Made by a program: the position numbers and the translations under genes
Assembly: GCA_032622095.1 (NCBI GenBank)
Contig: CP136064.1
Span: 170,382,310 to 170,446,309 of the forward strand
Length of the DNA: 64,000 bases
Direction of reading: 5' to 3'
Source: Siphonodentalium dalli
Lineage: Eukaryota > Mollusca > Scaphopoda > Gadilida > Siphonodentaliidae
The notes under the pieces: generated by a model
What the model saw: only the letters and a program-made list of their open reading frames with translations
Databases searched by the model: none
Told to the model about the DNA's origin: nothing
In this document: piece by piece, positions 26,787 through 39,927 of the stretch
Numbering within the stretch: position 1 is the stretch's first letter
Layout: each line of letters begins with the position of its first letter

Positions 26787-27087
26787 TCTTATTAACTCGA
26801 GATGAGTACTAATAACTGCCGTAATATGCTCTGGATGTGTACTCCAAATCTATTCAAACAGACAAGGATGGATAACTCTAAAATCAAGTGGTAATTTTAA
26901 CGCAATTTTGACTGAGTTCTGGGCCAGATAGTATTCCCGATAATGAAAAATAATATATTTCTAAAATCGATATCTAACAAATCTGAGCTTTGATGGGTGA
27001 CTTCCTCAACTCGAATAAAATATTTTTGACCCGCGAAGACATTGAAATAGTAGTTGAGAGGAGTTTTATCGGATTGAGTACCTTTAA
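26787..27087 (+). mobile_element. Truncated TTAA MITE at the inner edge of the left array
   Basis: From 'ctcgagatgagtactaata' to 'ggattgagtacctttaa' this matches the right-hand part of the MITE at 53,455-53,931. The left arm is missing: the satellite monomer ('gaaattt') runs straight into 'cttatt', with short microhomology to the MITE interior. Confidence 0.85.
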
Positions 27088-27870
27088 TGTACCGGTATAA
27101 TTATGATTCTAAGTGAATGTGAGAATCCAATCACTAAAGAAAGGATCTGAAATGTTGCATTTTTTTTAAATTTTTGCAGCATTTTGTTATATCTGCCCCT
27201 TATTATTTATACTGATTATATCATTGATATAAAAGTATCAAGAGAATCCACAGAGATGCCATTGCTAATGGTATATATATAGGTGGTGATCCCCATTTAA
27301 AAATTGGTCGACCGGTGTCCCTCAATAAAAAATATAAAGTATGGCTAATAACTTCAATTACCATAGTTATTTCAAATTGACAACATCGCTTATTTCCAAG
27401 CACTATTTGTTATTCAAATTTCGCGCTTATTCTACTGTATTTAATAAGTAAACTGTAGAATTCTGGTCTGTCAGGACAGCAACCAAACAAGAACGTTGTG
27501 AAAATGTTTTCATTATATGTTTCATTGAATGTTAAAATTATGACTTGGACATAATACCAAGTTTCAATCTGAATATTTCCACCAGATCATTCGATATGGT
27601 GTCCGTTACTTTTGCACTGTGTTAACAAATTATCTACGAATACTCTGTATATGTTAATATGGCATCACAACAGAACTTCACGGCCTATAATATAATTATC
27701 GGCTTAAAATGTAAATTTGTAAAGAATCCGGACGGAACACATTCCATTTATAGTGGTCTAATTTATTTATTGCTGAGTATCATTCAGCTCAATAATTGGG
27801 ACAGATTAGTGGCGACAGACATCTTATGCGTATAAAATATAAAAATTACAGTCCTATTTGAGGGCGGGGG
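27088..27870. other. Spacer, no gene seen
   Basis: AT-rich and apparently unique within the window. Short frames only. Confidence 0.35.
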
Positions 27871-27874
27871 GGGG

Positions 27875-28020
27875 GGGGGGGTCCAATCCCAGATTCCCAG
27901 GAAATAAATCAGCAAATCCCAGTTCCCAGAAAAAAAATATGCCATTTCCCAGCTCCCAGGAATTAAAAGCAAATCCCAGTTCCCAGTAAAAAAAAGCCAG
28001 TTCCCAGGAATTAAAATATT
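27875..28020. repeat. Degenerate minisatellite 'cccagttcccaggaa'
   Basis: Six or so imperfect 20-30 bp units of 'tcccagttcccag' separated by A-rich linkers follow a G homopolymer at about 27,867-27,880. Confidence 0.7.
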
Positions 28021-28304
28021 ACATAGAGTATCGACAAAACATACAATATTCACAAGTAATGTAGATCAATGTAGCCTACATATATTGTATTTTTATGCTA
28101 TATTTTGATTTGTTGGCTACTGTCTGGTCAATTACATCATTTTACATGACATAAAATGCGAACCTATATGCAAATCCATTGAACAGAATCAACAGATCAC
28201 TCTTTACACTGATCTACACCACTGCAAACCAGGTATTCCCTAAATGTCCAGGTGATGTATGCAAATTCATGTGGTGAATAAAAATGGAAATCCCGATTAA
28301 TTGG

Positions 28305-28450
28305 GGATAATTTCCCGGGTCCCGGAAAATAATTTCAACCTTTCCCGGGTCCCGGTGGAATTCTGTTCCCGATTCCCGGAAAATTAAATCTGACGATCCC
28401 AATTCCCGAAAAATAAAAAGGGTCGATCCCGGTGTCCCGAAAATACCCGC
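28305..28450. repeat. Degenerate minisatellite 'tcccgggtcccggaaaat'
   Basis: Imperfect units of 'tcccg.ttcccggaaaat' resemble the 27.9 kb block with CCGG in place of CCAGG. The two blocks may be diverged relatives 300 bp apart. Confidence 0.65.
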
Positions 28451-28918
28451 CCCTCCTATCGTTGGGTCGATTTCTTCTAATAAGATACTACAATGCACAT
28501 GGAAAACCATCTAAACAGATTGTGCAACACAATGAATTTATGTCAAAGCGTCAATGTAGGCTATATGGAATATCGACGTTTATAAATATCGATCTTCTTG
28601 TGGACTTCGTTCGAATGAATTCCGGCAGCTTGGGATAAATTTATAATGGACATCAGTGTGATGGCCACTGTGTCATACATATTATATTGTAATTTACGAC
28701 CCTGCCTAACTATGCTTAAAAGCCATGTCCTGATTGGCCAGTGGCCCGAGTTACCATGGCTATATCGTTCCAGTTTTGTGGTACAATTCTACTTTTTCCA
28801 ATTGTACCACGAAAACAATCGGTTTATTCAGATCGCCGCACGCGACTTTTCCCGTCTTTTCTAACTCCGCACAAACGGGGCATCGATGGAGTACACCCGC
28901 ACCCGTAACATAAGATAG

Positions 28919-29105
28919 GGGGCTCGTTAGGTTCAATCGTTAGTCAAAAATATACACAAACATGACGCTCAAATATGACGCCCTGCTCTGTCGAAAATAT
29001 ACTTACGCCCATTTTTATCAACGATTCTCAAAGATATAGTACTATAGTACTAACATACTCAAAATACACTTATGCCCACTTTTACGATTGAACCTAACGA
29101 GCCCC
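28919..29105. mobile_element. 187 bp foldback MITE with 'ggggctcgttaggttcaat' ends
   Basis: Left end GGGGCTCGTTAGGTTCAATC; the right end is its inverted copy ending at 29,105. Inner parts ('aaaatacactta..gccca') also partly repeat directly. A clear target duplication is not visible. Confidence 0.65.
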
Positions 29106-29339
29106 ACTATATTCTCGTAACCATTTGAATTTTTCTACATCTTGACAATCTTGCGAATTTTCTAGCGATTTATACATCTTTAGTGGTCATCAACTCTAAA
29201 AGCGGGACATATGCGCTCTGATATAAATGTCTGATATACATACCGGTATCAGATTCTGTGATGACCCAATAAGCGAGATCACTGAGTCGCTGCCGTTTTG
29301 GATTAATCCAGCTCCGATCCGTGATTTCCGAGATTTATC

Positions 29340-29495
29340 CAGCTCAGGTTTCGTGGTTTTAGTGATAAAGGTCAATGTTTTGGAGTAGCTTTCCAGATCA
29401 GATAACGAAGTTATGGATTATTCCGGTTTCCATATACGGAAATGCTACTCCAGAACTTTGACATGTATAGCACTATAACCGCTGAACCGAGCCTG
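29340..29495. repeat. Imperfect inverted repeat, about 50 bp arms
   Basis: 'aggtcaatgttttggagtagc' (near 29,369) pairs with 'gctactccagaactttgaca' (near 29,443). The pairing extends outward through 'ttagtgataa' and 'tagcactataa'. Probably another small foldback element. Confidence 0.5.
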
Positions 29496-29689
29496 TGGTT
29501 CCAATATGGCCGCGAGTTAGTGACATGGCGTATTCTTCACATCCTCAGCTGTATAGAGTCGATAACTTCTTCGATCTCTAAAAATATACTTCACTCCATT
29601 ACCAAATAACGCTGAGCATCCTGAAATTGGACTCAAATGACGATTTATTTGAAATCACGACATTTATGCCCTGGCTCGTGTTGACATCG

Positions 29690-30664
29690 TCCTTGAGCTG
29701 CGTGTGTTCATTTGTAACGGTCACTATAGTATAGAGATTACTACTGGAATAACTTATTTATCGGCTGGTTATCAGATGAGTTTGTTGTGTAAATATCAAG
29801 GGTCCATGATGACATACTTTTGCCAAACTTCATGTAACTGTGTGAGGTGGTTTCCCATTATCAGAGGTAATGTGAAACGCACTACTAATAACCAAAATTT
29901 GAGGGCGCATGTACATCTCCACAGCGAGTCCCGGTACCTCGCAATTAGGTAAACACGGCAATTGATGCGAAATCACTAATGTGGACGGACATCTCCAAAG
30001 AGTCATGGCACCTCGAAATTAGGTAAAAATGACAATTTATATTAAACCACGACGAATATGTCTGGACCCGTGCTGACATCGGCTCTAGATATCAGGCTGC
30101 GCGGGGTTAAACTGTAATTAGGACTGATGTGGTGACCACCACTAAAGACTAACCATGTTCGTGGGATATGCGTGTGGAGTGACCTGGAGCTCTAAAATCG
30201 GGCCATAATAGCGATAATGTTCGGTCTGTACACTGAAGTATTGAAGTCCGTGATTACCTATTATACTTTTCCCAAATTTCAACTGCGTGCGGTGGTTTTC
30301 CACTACCAGCGGTCACACTGTCTACACATTTGCATCAACTAATGTTGAGGGATATCTCTGTAGATTGTCCTGGTACCTCGAAATTAGGTAGAAATGCAAA
30401 TTTATATGAAATCACGACGAATATGTCGGGACCCGTGCTGACCTCATGCTCTAGAAATCCGACTACGTGGGGTTAAATTGTAATTAGGGTTGATGTGTTG
30501 ACCACAATGATATACCTGTTATGTTCGTGGATTATGCGTGTGGAGTGTCCTTGAGCCCTAAAAACGGGCCATAAAAGCGAAAAAAATTGGTTTGTACATA
30601 GACGTATTGAAGTCCGTGATGACATTTTTTACCAAATTTCAACTGCGTGGGGTGGTTTTCCACT
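29690..30664 (+). repeat. Degenerate satellite monomers at the inner edge of the right array
   Basis: Diverged and rearranged 361 bp-type units in the orientation of the right arm, with substitutions and indels in every landmark ('gtacctcg.aattaggta', 'gacccgtgctgac'). Such old units at an array edge fit edge decay with central homogenisation. Confidence 0.8.
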
Positions 30665-30665
30665 A

Positions 30666-31460
30666 CACTCTTATGACTAATGTGTAGGTTTTCTACACAA
30701 AATGTGTAGCCCTGCTACACAATCATTATTCAATTTTGATCTTAAACATATTTGTGTAGTATATGTGTAGTTTCATATTCGTACACAAATTGTGTAACAA
30801 TTTTTACACATAAATGGGTATTTTTTTACACATTTATACACAACTGTGTGTATAAAATCAACACATATCCCTTACACATTTTGTGTAGGTTCTTACACAC
30901 ACAGTTTGTAGACAAGAAATGCAAGTTCAGTAGTCCGACCTGTGGGTATAGTATTAAAGATATATGCAGATTTATATGTTAAAACTTTCATGGCGCATAG
31001 TGGTGTGTAGTATTTTGTTCTGCACTGTGAGTTTTTGCTTTGAATGAACAAACCAGAGTCGAGGCGTGATTGCATAATATTAGTATTTTTACAACAATCA
31101 TAACAAGAGTCTAAGGGCAGTAATCGCCATGAAAGTTTTAACAAATAAATCCTGATATACTATTAATACTAAACCCACAAATTGGAATTCTGAACTTACG
31201 TCCTTGTCTACGATTGCTGTAGATTGTATTCCAAAACATATACTCAAACAATATGGCCGTCACGTAGCAGACTATGAAACTGAAGGCACCGCAATGCGCA
31301 TGTCTACGTTCTTACAAACTTATGTGTAACAAAATATACACATTATGTGTAGAACGGCACTTGTCAATGTATTTGTATGTAAAACTACACATTGCTATGT
31401 GTATTAACCGGGTTTACACATTTGATGTGTAATCGTTTCTACACATTAGTTATAAGAGTG
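30666..31460. mobile_element. 795 bp TA-flanked MITE inserted in a satellite monomer
   Basis: The ends are 'cactcttatgactaatgtgtag' and its near-perfect inverse 'ctacacattagttataagagtg', flanked by TA on both sides (30,664-30,665 and 31,461-31,462). The monomer phrase 'ccactaccagcgg' is cleanly interrupted, so the empty site can be read off. Subterminal regions are dense in 'tgtgtag/ctacaca'. No transposase. The TA duplication fits a Tc1/mariner-type mechanism. Confidence 0.8.
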
Positions 31461-34400
31461 TACCAGCGGTCACACTCTCTACACATATGCATCAACTAAT
31501 GTGGAGGGATATCTCTGTAGAGTGTCCTGGTACCTCGAAATTAGGTAGAAATGCCAATCTATATGAAATCACGACGAATATGTCGGGACCCGTGCTGACC
31601 TCGTGCACTAGAAATCCAGCTGCGTGGGGTTAAATTGTAATTAGGGCTGATGTGTTGACCACAATGACATACCTGCTATGTTCGTGGGTTATGCGTGTGG
31701 AGTGTCATGGAGCCCTAAAAACGGGCTATAATAGCGATAATGTTCGGTTTGTACATAGACGTATTGAAGTACTTGATGACCTACTTTTACCAAATTTCAA
31801 CTGCGTGGGGTGGTTTTCCAATACCAGCGGTCACACTCTCTACAAATATGAGTCAACTAATGTGGAGGGATATCTCTGTAGAGTGTCCTGGTACCTCGAA
31901 ATTAGGTAGAAATGCCAATCTATATGAAATCACGACGAATATGTCGGGACCCGTGCTGACCTCGTGCACTAGAAATCCAGCTGCGTGGGGTTAAATTGTA
32001 ATTAGGGCTGATGTGTTGACCACAATGACATACCTGCTATGTTCGTGGGTTATGCGTGTGTGGTGTCATGGAGCCCTAAAAACGGGCCATAATAGCGATC
32101 ATGTTCGGTTTGTACATAGAAGTATTGAATTCCGTGATGACCTGCTTTTGCCAAATTTCAACTGCGTGGGTGGTTTTCCACTACCAGCGGTCACACTCTC
32201 TACAAATATGCATCAACTAATGTGGAGGGATATCTCTGTAGAGTGTCATAGTACCTCGAAATTAGGTAGAAATGCCAATTTATATGAAATCACGACCAAT
32301 ATGTCGGGACCCGTGCTGACCTCGTGCTCTAGAAATCCAGCTGCGTGGGGTTAAATTGTAAATAGGGATGATGTGTTGACCACAATGACATACCTGATAT
32401 GTTCGTGGGTTATGCGTGTGTGGTGTCCTGGAGCCCTAAAAACGGGCCATAATAGCGATAATGTTCGGTTTGTACATAGACGTATTGAAGTCCGTGATGA
32501 CCTGTTTTTACCAAATTTCAACTGCGTGGGGCGGCTTTACACTACCAGCGGTCACACTGTCTACACATATGAATCAACTAATGTGGAGGGTTATCTCTGT
32601 AGAGTGTCCTGGTACCTCGAACTTAGGTAGAAATGCCAATTTATATGAAATCACGACGAATATGTCGGGACCCGTGCTGACCTCGTGCTCTAGAAATCCA
32701 GCTGCGTGGGGTTAAATTGTAAATAGGGATGATATGTTGACCACAATGACATGCCTGTTATGTTCGTGGGTTATGCGTGTGTGGTGTCCTGGAGCCCTAA
32801 AAACGGGCCATACTAGCGATAATGTTCGGTTTGTACATAGACGTATTGAAGTCCGTGATGACCTGTTTTTACCAAATTTCAACTGCGTGGGGTGGTTTTG
32901 CACTACCAGCGGTCACACTCTCTACACATATGCATCAACTAATGTGGAGGGATATCTCTGTAGAGTGTCCTGGTACCTCGAAATTAGGTAGAAATGCCAA
33001 TTTATATGAAATCACGACGAATATGTCGGAACCCGTGCTGACCTCGTGCTCTAGAAATCCAGCTGCGTGGGGTTAAATTGTAAATAGGGATGATGTGTTG
33101 ACCACAATGACATGCCTGATATGTTCGTGGGTTATGCGTGTGTGGTGTCCTGGAGCCCTAAAAACGGGCCATAATAGCGATAATGTTCGGTTTGTACATA
33201 GACGTATTGAAGTCCGTGATGACCTGTTTTTACCAAATTTCAACTGCGTGGGGCGGCTTTACACTACCAGCGGTCACACTGTCTACACATATGAATCAAC
33301 TAATGTGGAGGGTTATCTCTGTAGAGTGTCCTGGTACCTCGAAATTAGGTAGAAATGCCAATTTATATGAAATCACGACCAATATGTCGGGACCCGTGCT
33401 GACCTCGTGCTCTAGAAATCCAGCTGCGTGGGGTTAAATTGTAAATAGGGATGATGTGTTGACCACAATGACATGCCTGATATGTTCGTGGGTTATGCGT
33501 GTGTGGTGTCCTGGAGCCCTAAAAACGGGCCATAATAGCGATAATGTTCGGTTTGTACATAGACGTATTGAAGTCCGTGATGACCTGTTTTTACCAAATT
33601 TCAACTGCGTGGGGCGGCTTTACACTACTAGCGGTCACACTTTCTACACATATGAATCAACTAATGTGGAGGGTTATCTCTGTAGAGTGTCCTGGTACCT
33701 CGAAATTAGGTAGAAATTCCAATTTATATGAAATCACGACGAATATGTCGGGACCCGTGCTGACCTCGTGCTCTAGAAATCCAGCTGCGTGGGGTTAAAT
33801 TGTAAATAGGGATGATGTGTTGACCACAATGACATGCCTGTTATGTTCGTGGGTTATGCGTATGTGGTGTCCTGGAGCCCTAAAAACGGGCCATACTAGC
33901 GATAATGTTCGGTTTGTACATAGACGTATTGAAGTCCGTGATGACCTGTTTTTACCAAATTTCAACTGCGTGGGGTGGTTTTCCACTACCAGCGGTCACA
34001 CTCTCTACACATATGCATCAACTAATGTGGAGGGATATCTCTGTAGATTGTCCTGGTACCTCGAAATTAGGTAGAAATGCCAATTTATATTTAATCACGA
34101 CGAATATGTCGGGACCCGTGCTGACCTCGTGCTCTAGAAATCCAGCTGCGTGGGGTTAAATTGTAAATAGGGATGATGTGTTGACCACAATGACATGCCT
34201 GTTATGTTCGTGGGTTATGCGTGTGTGGTGTCCTGGAGCCCTAAAAACGGGCCATACTAGCGATAATGTTCGGTTTGTACATAGACGTATTGAAGTCCGT
34301 GATGACCTGTTTTTACCAAATTTCAACTGCGTGGGGTGGTTTTCTACTACCAGCGGTCACACTCTCTACACATATGCATCAACTAATGTGGAGGGATATC

Positions 34401-37400
34401 TCTGTAGAGTGTCCTGGTACCTCGAAATTAGGTAGAAATGCCAATTTATATGAAATCACGACGAATATGTCGGGACCCGTGCTGACCTCGTGCTCTAGAA
34501 ATCCAGCTGCGTGGGGTTAAATTGTAAATAGGGATGATGTGTTGACCACAATGACATGCCTGATATGTTCGTGGGTTATGCGTGTGTGGTGTCCTGGAGC
34601 CCTAAAAACGGGCCATAATAGCGATAATGTTCGGTTTGTACATAGACGTATTGAAGTCCGTGATGACCTGTTTTTACCAAATTTCAACTGCGTGGGGCGG
34701 CTTTACACTACCAGCGGTCACACTGTCTACACATATGAATCAACTAATGTGGAGGGTTATCTCTGTAGAGTGTCCTGGTACCTCGAAATTAGGTAGAAAT
34801 GCCAATTTATATGAAATCACGACCAATATGTCGGGACCCGTGCTGACCTCGTGCTCTAGAAATCCAGCTGCGTGGGGTTAAATTGTAAATAGGGATGATG
34901 TGTTGACCACAATGACATGTCTGTTATGTTCGTGGGTTATGCGTGTGTTGGGTCATGGAGCCCTAAAAACGGGCCATAATAGCGATAATGTTCGGTTTGT
35001 ACATAGACGTATTGAAGTCCGTGATGACCTGTTTTTACCAAATTTCAACTGCGTGGGGCGGCTTTACACTACCAGCGGTCACACTCTCTACACATATGAA
35101 TCAACTAATGTGGAGGGTTATCTCTGTAGAGTGTCCTGGTACCTCGAAATTAGGTAGAAATGCCAATTTATATGAAATCACGACGAATATGTCGGGACCC
35201 GTGCTGACCTCGTGCTCTAGAAATCCAGCTGCGTGGGGTTAAATTGTAAATAGGGATGATGTGTTGACCACAATGACATGCCTGTTATGTTCGTGGGTTA
35301 TGCGTATGTGGTGTCCTGAAGCCCTAAAAACGGGCATACTAGCGATAATGTTCGGTTTGTACATAGACGTATTGAAGTCCGTGATGACCTGTTTTTACCA
35401 AATTTCAACTGCGTGGGGCGGCTTTACACTACCAGCGGTCACACTGTCTACACATATGAATCAACTAATGTGGAGGGTTATCTCTGTAGAGTGTCCTGGT
35501 ACCTCGAAATTAGGTAGAAATGCCAATTTATATGAAATCACGACCAATATGTCGGGACCCGTGCTGACCTCGTGCTCTAGAAATCCAGCTGCGTGGGGTT
35601 AAATTGTAAATAGGGATGATGTGTTGACCACAATGACATGCCTGATATGTTCGTGGGTTATGCGTGTGTGGTGTCCTGGAGCCCTAAAAACGGGCCATAA
35701 TAGCGATAATGTTCGGTTTGTACATAGACGTATTGAAGTCCGTGATGACCTGTTTTTACCAAATTTCAACTGCGTGGGGCGGCTTTACACTACTAGCGGT
35801 CACACTTTCTACACATATGAATCAACTAATGTGGAGGGTTATCTCTGTAGAGTGTCCTGGTACCTCGAAATTAGGTAGAAATTCCAATTTATATGAAATC
35901 ACGACGAATATGTCGGGACCCGTGCTGACCTCGTGCTCTAGAAATCCAGCTGCGTGGGGTTAAATTGTAAATAGGGATGATGTGTTGACCACAATGACAT
36001 GCCTGTTATGTTCGTGGGTTATGCGTATGTGGTGTCCTGAAGCCCTAAAAACGGGCCATACTAGCGATAATGTTCGGTTTGTACATAGACGTATTGAAGT
36101 CCGTGATGACCTGTTTTTACCAAATTTCAACTGCGTGGGGTGGTTTTCCACTACCAGCGGTCACACTCTCTACACATATGCATCAACTAATGTGGAGGGA
36201 TATCTCTGTAGATTGTCCTGGTACCTCGAAATTAGGTAGAAATGCCAATTTATATTTAATCACGACGAATATGTCGGGACCCGTGCTGACCTCGTGCTCT
36301 AGAAATCCAGCTGCGTGGGGTTAAATTGTAAATAGGGATGATGTGTTGACCACAATGACATGCCTGTTATGTTCGTGGGTTATGCGTGTGTGGTGTCCTG
36401 GAGCCCTAAAAACGGGCCATACTAGCGATAATGTTCGGTTTGTACATAGACATATTGAAGTCCGTGATGACCTGTTTTTACCAAATTTCAACTGCGTGGG
36501 GTGGTTTTCTACTACCAGCGGTCACACTCTCTACACATATGCATCAACTAATGTGGAGGGATATCTCTGTAGAGTGTCCTGGTACCTCGAAATTAGGTAG
36601 AAATGCCAATTTATATGAAATCACGACGAATATGTCGGGACCCGTGCTGACCTCGTGCTCTAGAAATCCAGCTGCGTGGGGTTAAATTGTAAATAGGGAT
36701 GATGTGTTGACCACAATGACATGCCTGATATGTTCGTGGGTTATGCGTGTGTGGTGTCCTGGAGCCCTAAAAACGGGCCATAATAGCGATAATGTTCGGT
36801 TTGTACATAGACGTATTGAAGTCCGTGATGACCTGTTTTTACCAAATTTCAACTGCGTGGGGTGGTTTTCCACTACCAGCGGTCACACTCTCTACACATA
36901 TGCATCAACTAATGTGGAGGGATATCTCTGTAGAGTGTCCTGGTACCTCGAAATTAGGTAGAAATGCCAATTTATATGAAATCACGACGAATATGTCGGG
37001 ACCCGTGCTGACCTCGTGCTCTAGAAATCTAGCTGCGTGGGGTTAAATTGTAAATAGGGATGATGTGTTGACCACAAGGACATGCCTGATATGTTCGTGG
37101 GTTATGCGTGTGTGGTGTCCTGGAGCCCTAAAAACGGGCCATAATAGCGATAATGTTCGGTTTGTACATAGACGTATTGAAGTCCGTGATGACCTGTTTT
37201 TACCAAATTTCAACTGCGTGGGGCGGCTTTACACTACCAGCGGTCACACTGTCTACACATATGAATCAACTAATGTGGAGGGTTATCTCTGTAGAGTGTC
37301 CTGGTACCTCGAAATTAGGTAGAAATGCCAATTTATATGAAATCACGACGAATATGTCGGGACCCTTGCTGACCTCGTGCTCTAGAAATCCAGCTGCGTG

Positions 37401-39434
37401 GGGTTAAATTGTAAATAGGGATGATATGTTGACCACAAGGACATGCCTGATATGTTCGTGGGTTATGCGTGTGTGGTGTCCTGGAGCCCTAAAAACGGGC
37501 CATAATAGCGATAATGTTCGGTTTGTACATAGACGTATTGAAGTCCGTGATGACCTGTTTTTACCAAATTTCAACTGCGTGGGGTGGTTTTCCACTACCA
37601 GCGGTCACACTCTCTACACATATGCATCAACTAATGTGGAGGGATATCTCTGTAGAGTGTCCTGGTACCTCGAAATTAGGTAGAAATGCCAATTTATATG
37701 AAATCACGACGAATATGTCGGGACCCGTGCTGACCTCGTGCTCTAGAAATCCAGCTGCGTGGGGTTAAATTGTAAATAGGGATGATGTGTTGACCACAAT
37801 GACATGCCTGTTATGTTCGTGGGTTATGCGTGTGTGGTGTCCTGGAGCCCTATAAACGGGCCATACTAGCGATAATGTTCGGTTTGTACATAGACGTATT
37901 GAAGTCCGTGATGACCTGTTTTTACCAAATTTCAACTGCGTGGGGTGGTTTTCCACTACCAGCTGTCACACTCTCTACACATATGAATCAACTAATGTGG
38001 ATGGATATCTCTGTAGAGTGTCCTGGTACCTCGAAATTAGGTAGAAATGCCAATTTATATGAAATCACGACGAATATGTCGGGACCCGTGCTGACCTCGT
38101 GCTCTAGAAATCTAGCTGCGTGGGGTTAAATTGTAAATAGGGATGATGTGTTGACCACAATGACATGCCTGATATGTTCGTGGGTTATGCGTGTGTGGTG
38201 TCCTGGAGCCCTAAAAACGGGCCATAATAGCGATAATGTTCGGTTTGTACATAGACGTATTGAAGTCCGTGATGACCTGTTTTTACCAAATTTCAACTGC
38301 GTGGGGCGGCTTTACACTACCAGCGGTCACACTGTCTACACATATGAATCAACTAATGTGGAGGGTTATCTCTGTATAGTGTCCTGGTACCTCGAAATTA
38401 GGTAGACATGCCAATTTATATGAAATCACGACGAATATGTCGGGACCCGTGCTGACCTCGTGCTCTAGAAATCCAGCTGCGTGGGGTTAAATTGTAAATA
38501 GGGATGATGTGTTGACCACAATGACATGCCTGTTATGTTCGTGGGTTATGCGTGTGTGGTGTCCTGGAGCCCTAAAAACGGGCCATAATAGCGATAATGT
38601 TCGGTTTGTACATAGACGTATTGAAGTCCGTGATGACCTGTTTTTACCAAATTTCAACTGCGTGGGGCGGCTTTACACTACCAGCGGTCACACTGTCTAC
38701 ACATATGAATCAACTAATGTGGAGGGTTATCTCTGTAGAGTGTCCTGGTACCTCGAAATTAGGTAGAAATGCCAATTTATATGAAATCACGACGAATATG
38801 TCGGGACCCGTGCTGACCTCGTGCTCTAGAAATCCAGCTGCGTGGGGTTAAATTGTAAATAGGGATGATGTGTTGACCACAATGACATGCCTGTTATGTT
38901 CGTGGGTTATGCGTGTGTGGTGTCCTGGAGCCCTAAAAACGGGCCATAATAGCGATAATGTTCGGTTTGTACATAGACGTATTGAAGTCCGTGATGACCT
39001 GTTTTTACCAAATTTCAACTGCGTGGGGCGGCTTTACACTACCAGCGGTCACACTGTCTACACATATGAATCAACTAATGTGGAGGGTTATCTCTGTAGA
39101 GTGTCCTGGTACCTCGAAATTAGGTAGAAATGCCAATTTATATGAAATCACGAAGAATATGTCGGGACCCGTGCTGACCTCGTGCTCTAGAAATCCAGCT
39201 GCATGGGGATAAATTGTAATTAGGGCTGATGTGTCGACCACAATGACATACCTGTTATGTTCGTGGGTTATGCGTGTGGGGTGTCTAGGAGCCCTAAAAA
39301 CGGGCCATAATAGCGATAATGTTCGGGTTTGTACATAGACGTATTGAAGTCCGTGATGACCTGTTTTTACCAAATTTCAACTGCGTGGAGCGGTTTTCCA
39401 CTACCAGAGGTCACACTGTCTACACATATGCATC
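31461..39434 (+). repeat. 361 bp satellite array, right arm (about 22 units)
   Basis: The same monomer as the left array, in opposite orientation. It shares the classes 'gaatcaac/ggcggctttac', 'gcatcaac/ggtggttttcc' and 'gattgtcc'. A six-unit block is duplicated with a 2,165 bp period. The class with 'cattggggtc' and the 'tttatagagcccg' class of the left arm are not seen here. Confidence 0.95.
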
Positions 39435-39874
39435 AACTAATTGTTCCCGGGATCAAAGTAGGCATATATACCAAATTTGAGTGGGATCGGTCAAGGTCCA
39501 GAAACATGCCTAGATGAGCATATATGAGAGAGGTCAAGGTCAAGGACGCGATCGCATGTGAAATTTGACCCACCCGTATTGTTCCCGGGATCAAAGTATG
39601 CCTACATATTAAATTTTAGTCGGATCGGTCGAGGTCCAGAAACATGCCTATATGAGCATATATGAGCGAGGTCAAGGTCAAGGCTAATGTCGGGACTAGT
39701 GCTGAGCTCGTTCTGATAAGTCTGGGCTCTGTAGGGTGTTATTTTAATTACCACTGGTGCGCTGACCACAATGACATATTTATGATGTCGGTTGGTATAT
39801 ACGATCTGATCGCGATTTACGATCGCGATCGCGGGGCGCGATCGCGGTACGCGGTTGGCTAACAGAATCGTACA

Positions 39875-39878
<4 letters not shown>
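39435..39878 (-). repeat. Right terminal domain of the inverted element
   Basis: Reverse complement of 13,647-14,090 with very few differences, including the doubled 'attgttcccgggatcaaag' block and the GCGATCGC cluster. Confidence 0.85.

Positions 39879-39922
<44 letters not shown>
39879..39922. repeat. (TA)n microsatellite
   Basis: TA run flanking the right end of the 26 kb inverted element. Confidence 0.9.

Positions 39923-39927
<5 letters not shown>

Larger units (their letters stand above)
13647..39878. mobile_element. 26.2 kb inverted-repeat element with satellite-filled arms
   Basis: Both ends carry the same 444 bp domain in opposite orientation (13,647-14,090 and 39,435-39,878), nearly identical. 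Inside each lies an array of the same 361 bp satellite, also mirror-oriented, around a spacer at 26,787-31,460. Both ends abut TA microsatellite, so a target duplication cannot be told apart. No transposase, integrase or replication protein is visible within it. It may be a non-autonomous DNA transposon whose terminal repeats hold an expanded satellite, or a large palindrome made by inverted duplication. Confidence 0.65.

Noticed and set aside
14088-39434. CRISPR-like array
   Set aside because: Repeats are 361 bp and directly contiguous with no unique spacers, in a eukaryotic context.
31652-39517. The same frames in the right array
   Set aside because: Same satellite in opposite orientation; identical argument.
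13600-39922. Target-site duplication for the 26 kb element
   Set aside because: Both flanks are TA microsatellite, so any TA-type duplication is indistinguishable from background.
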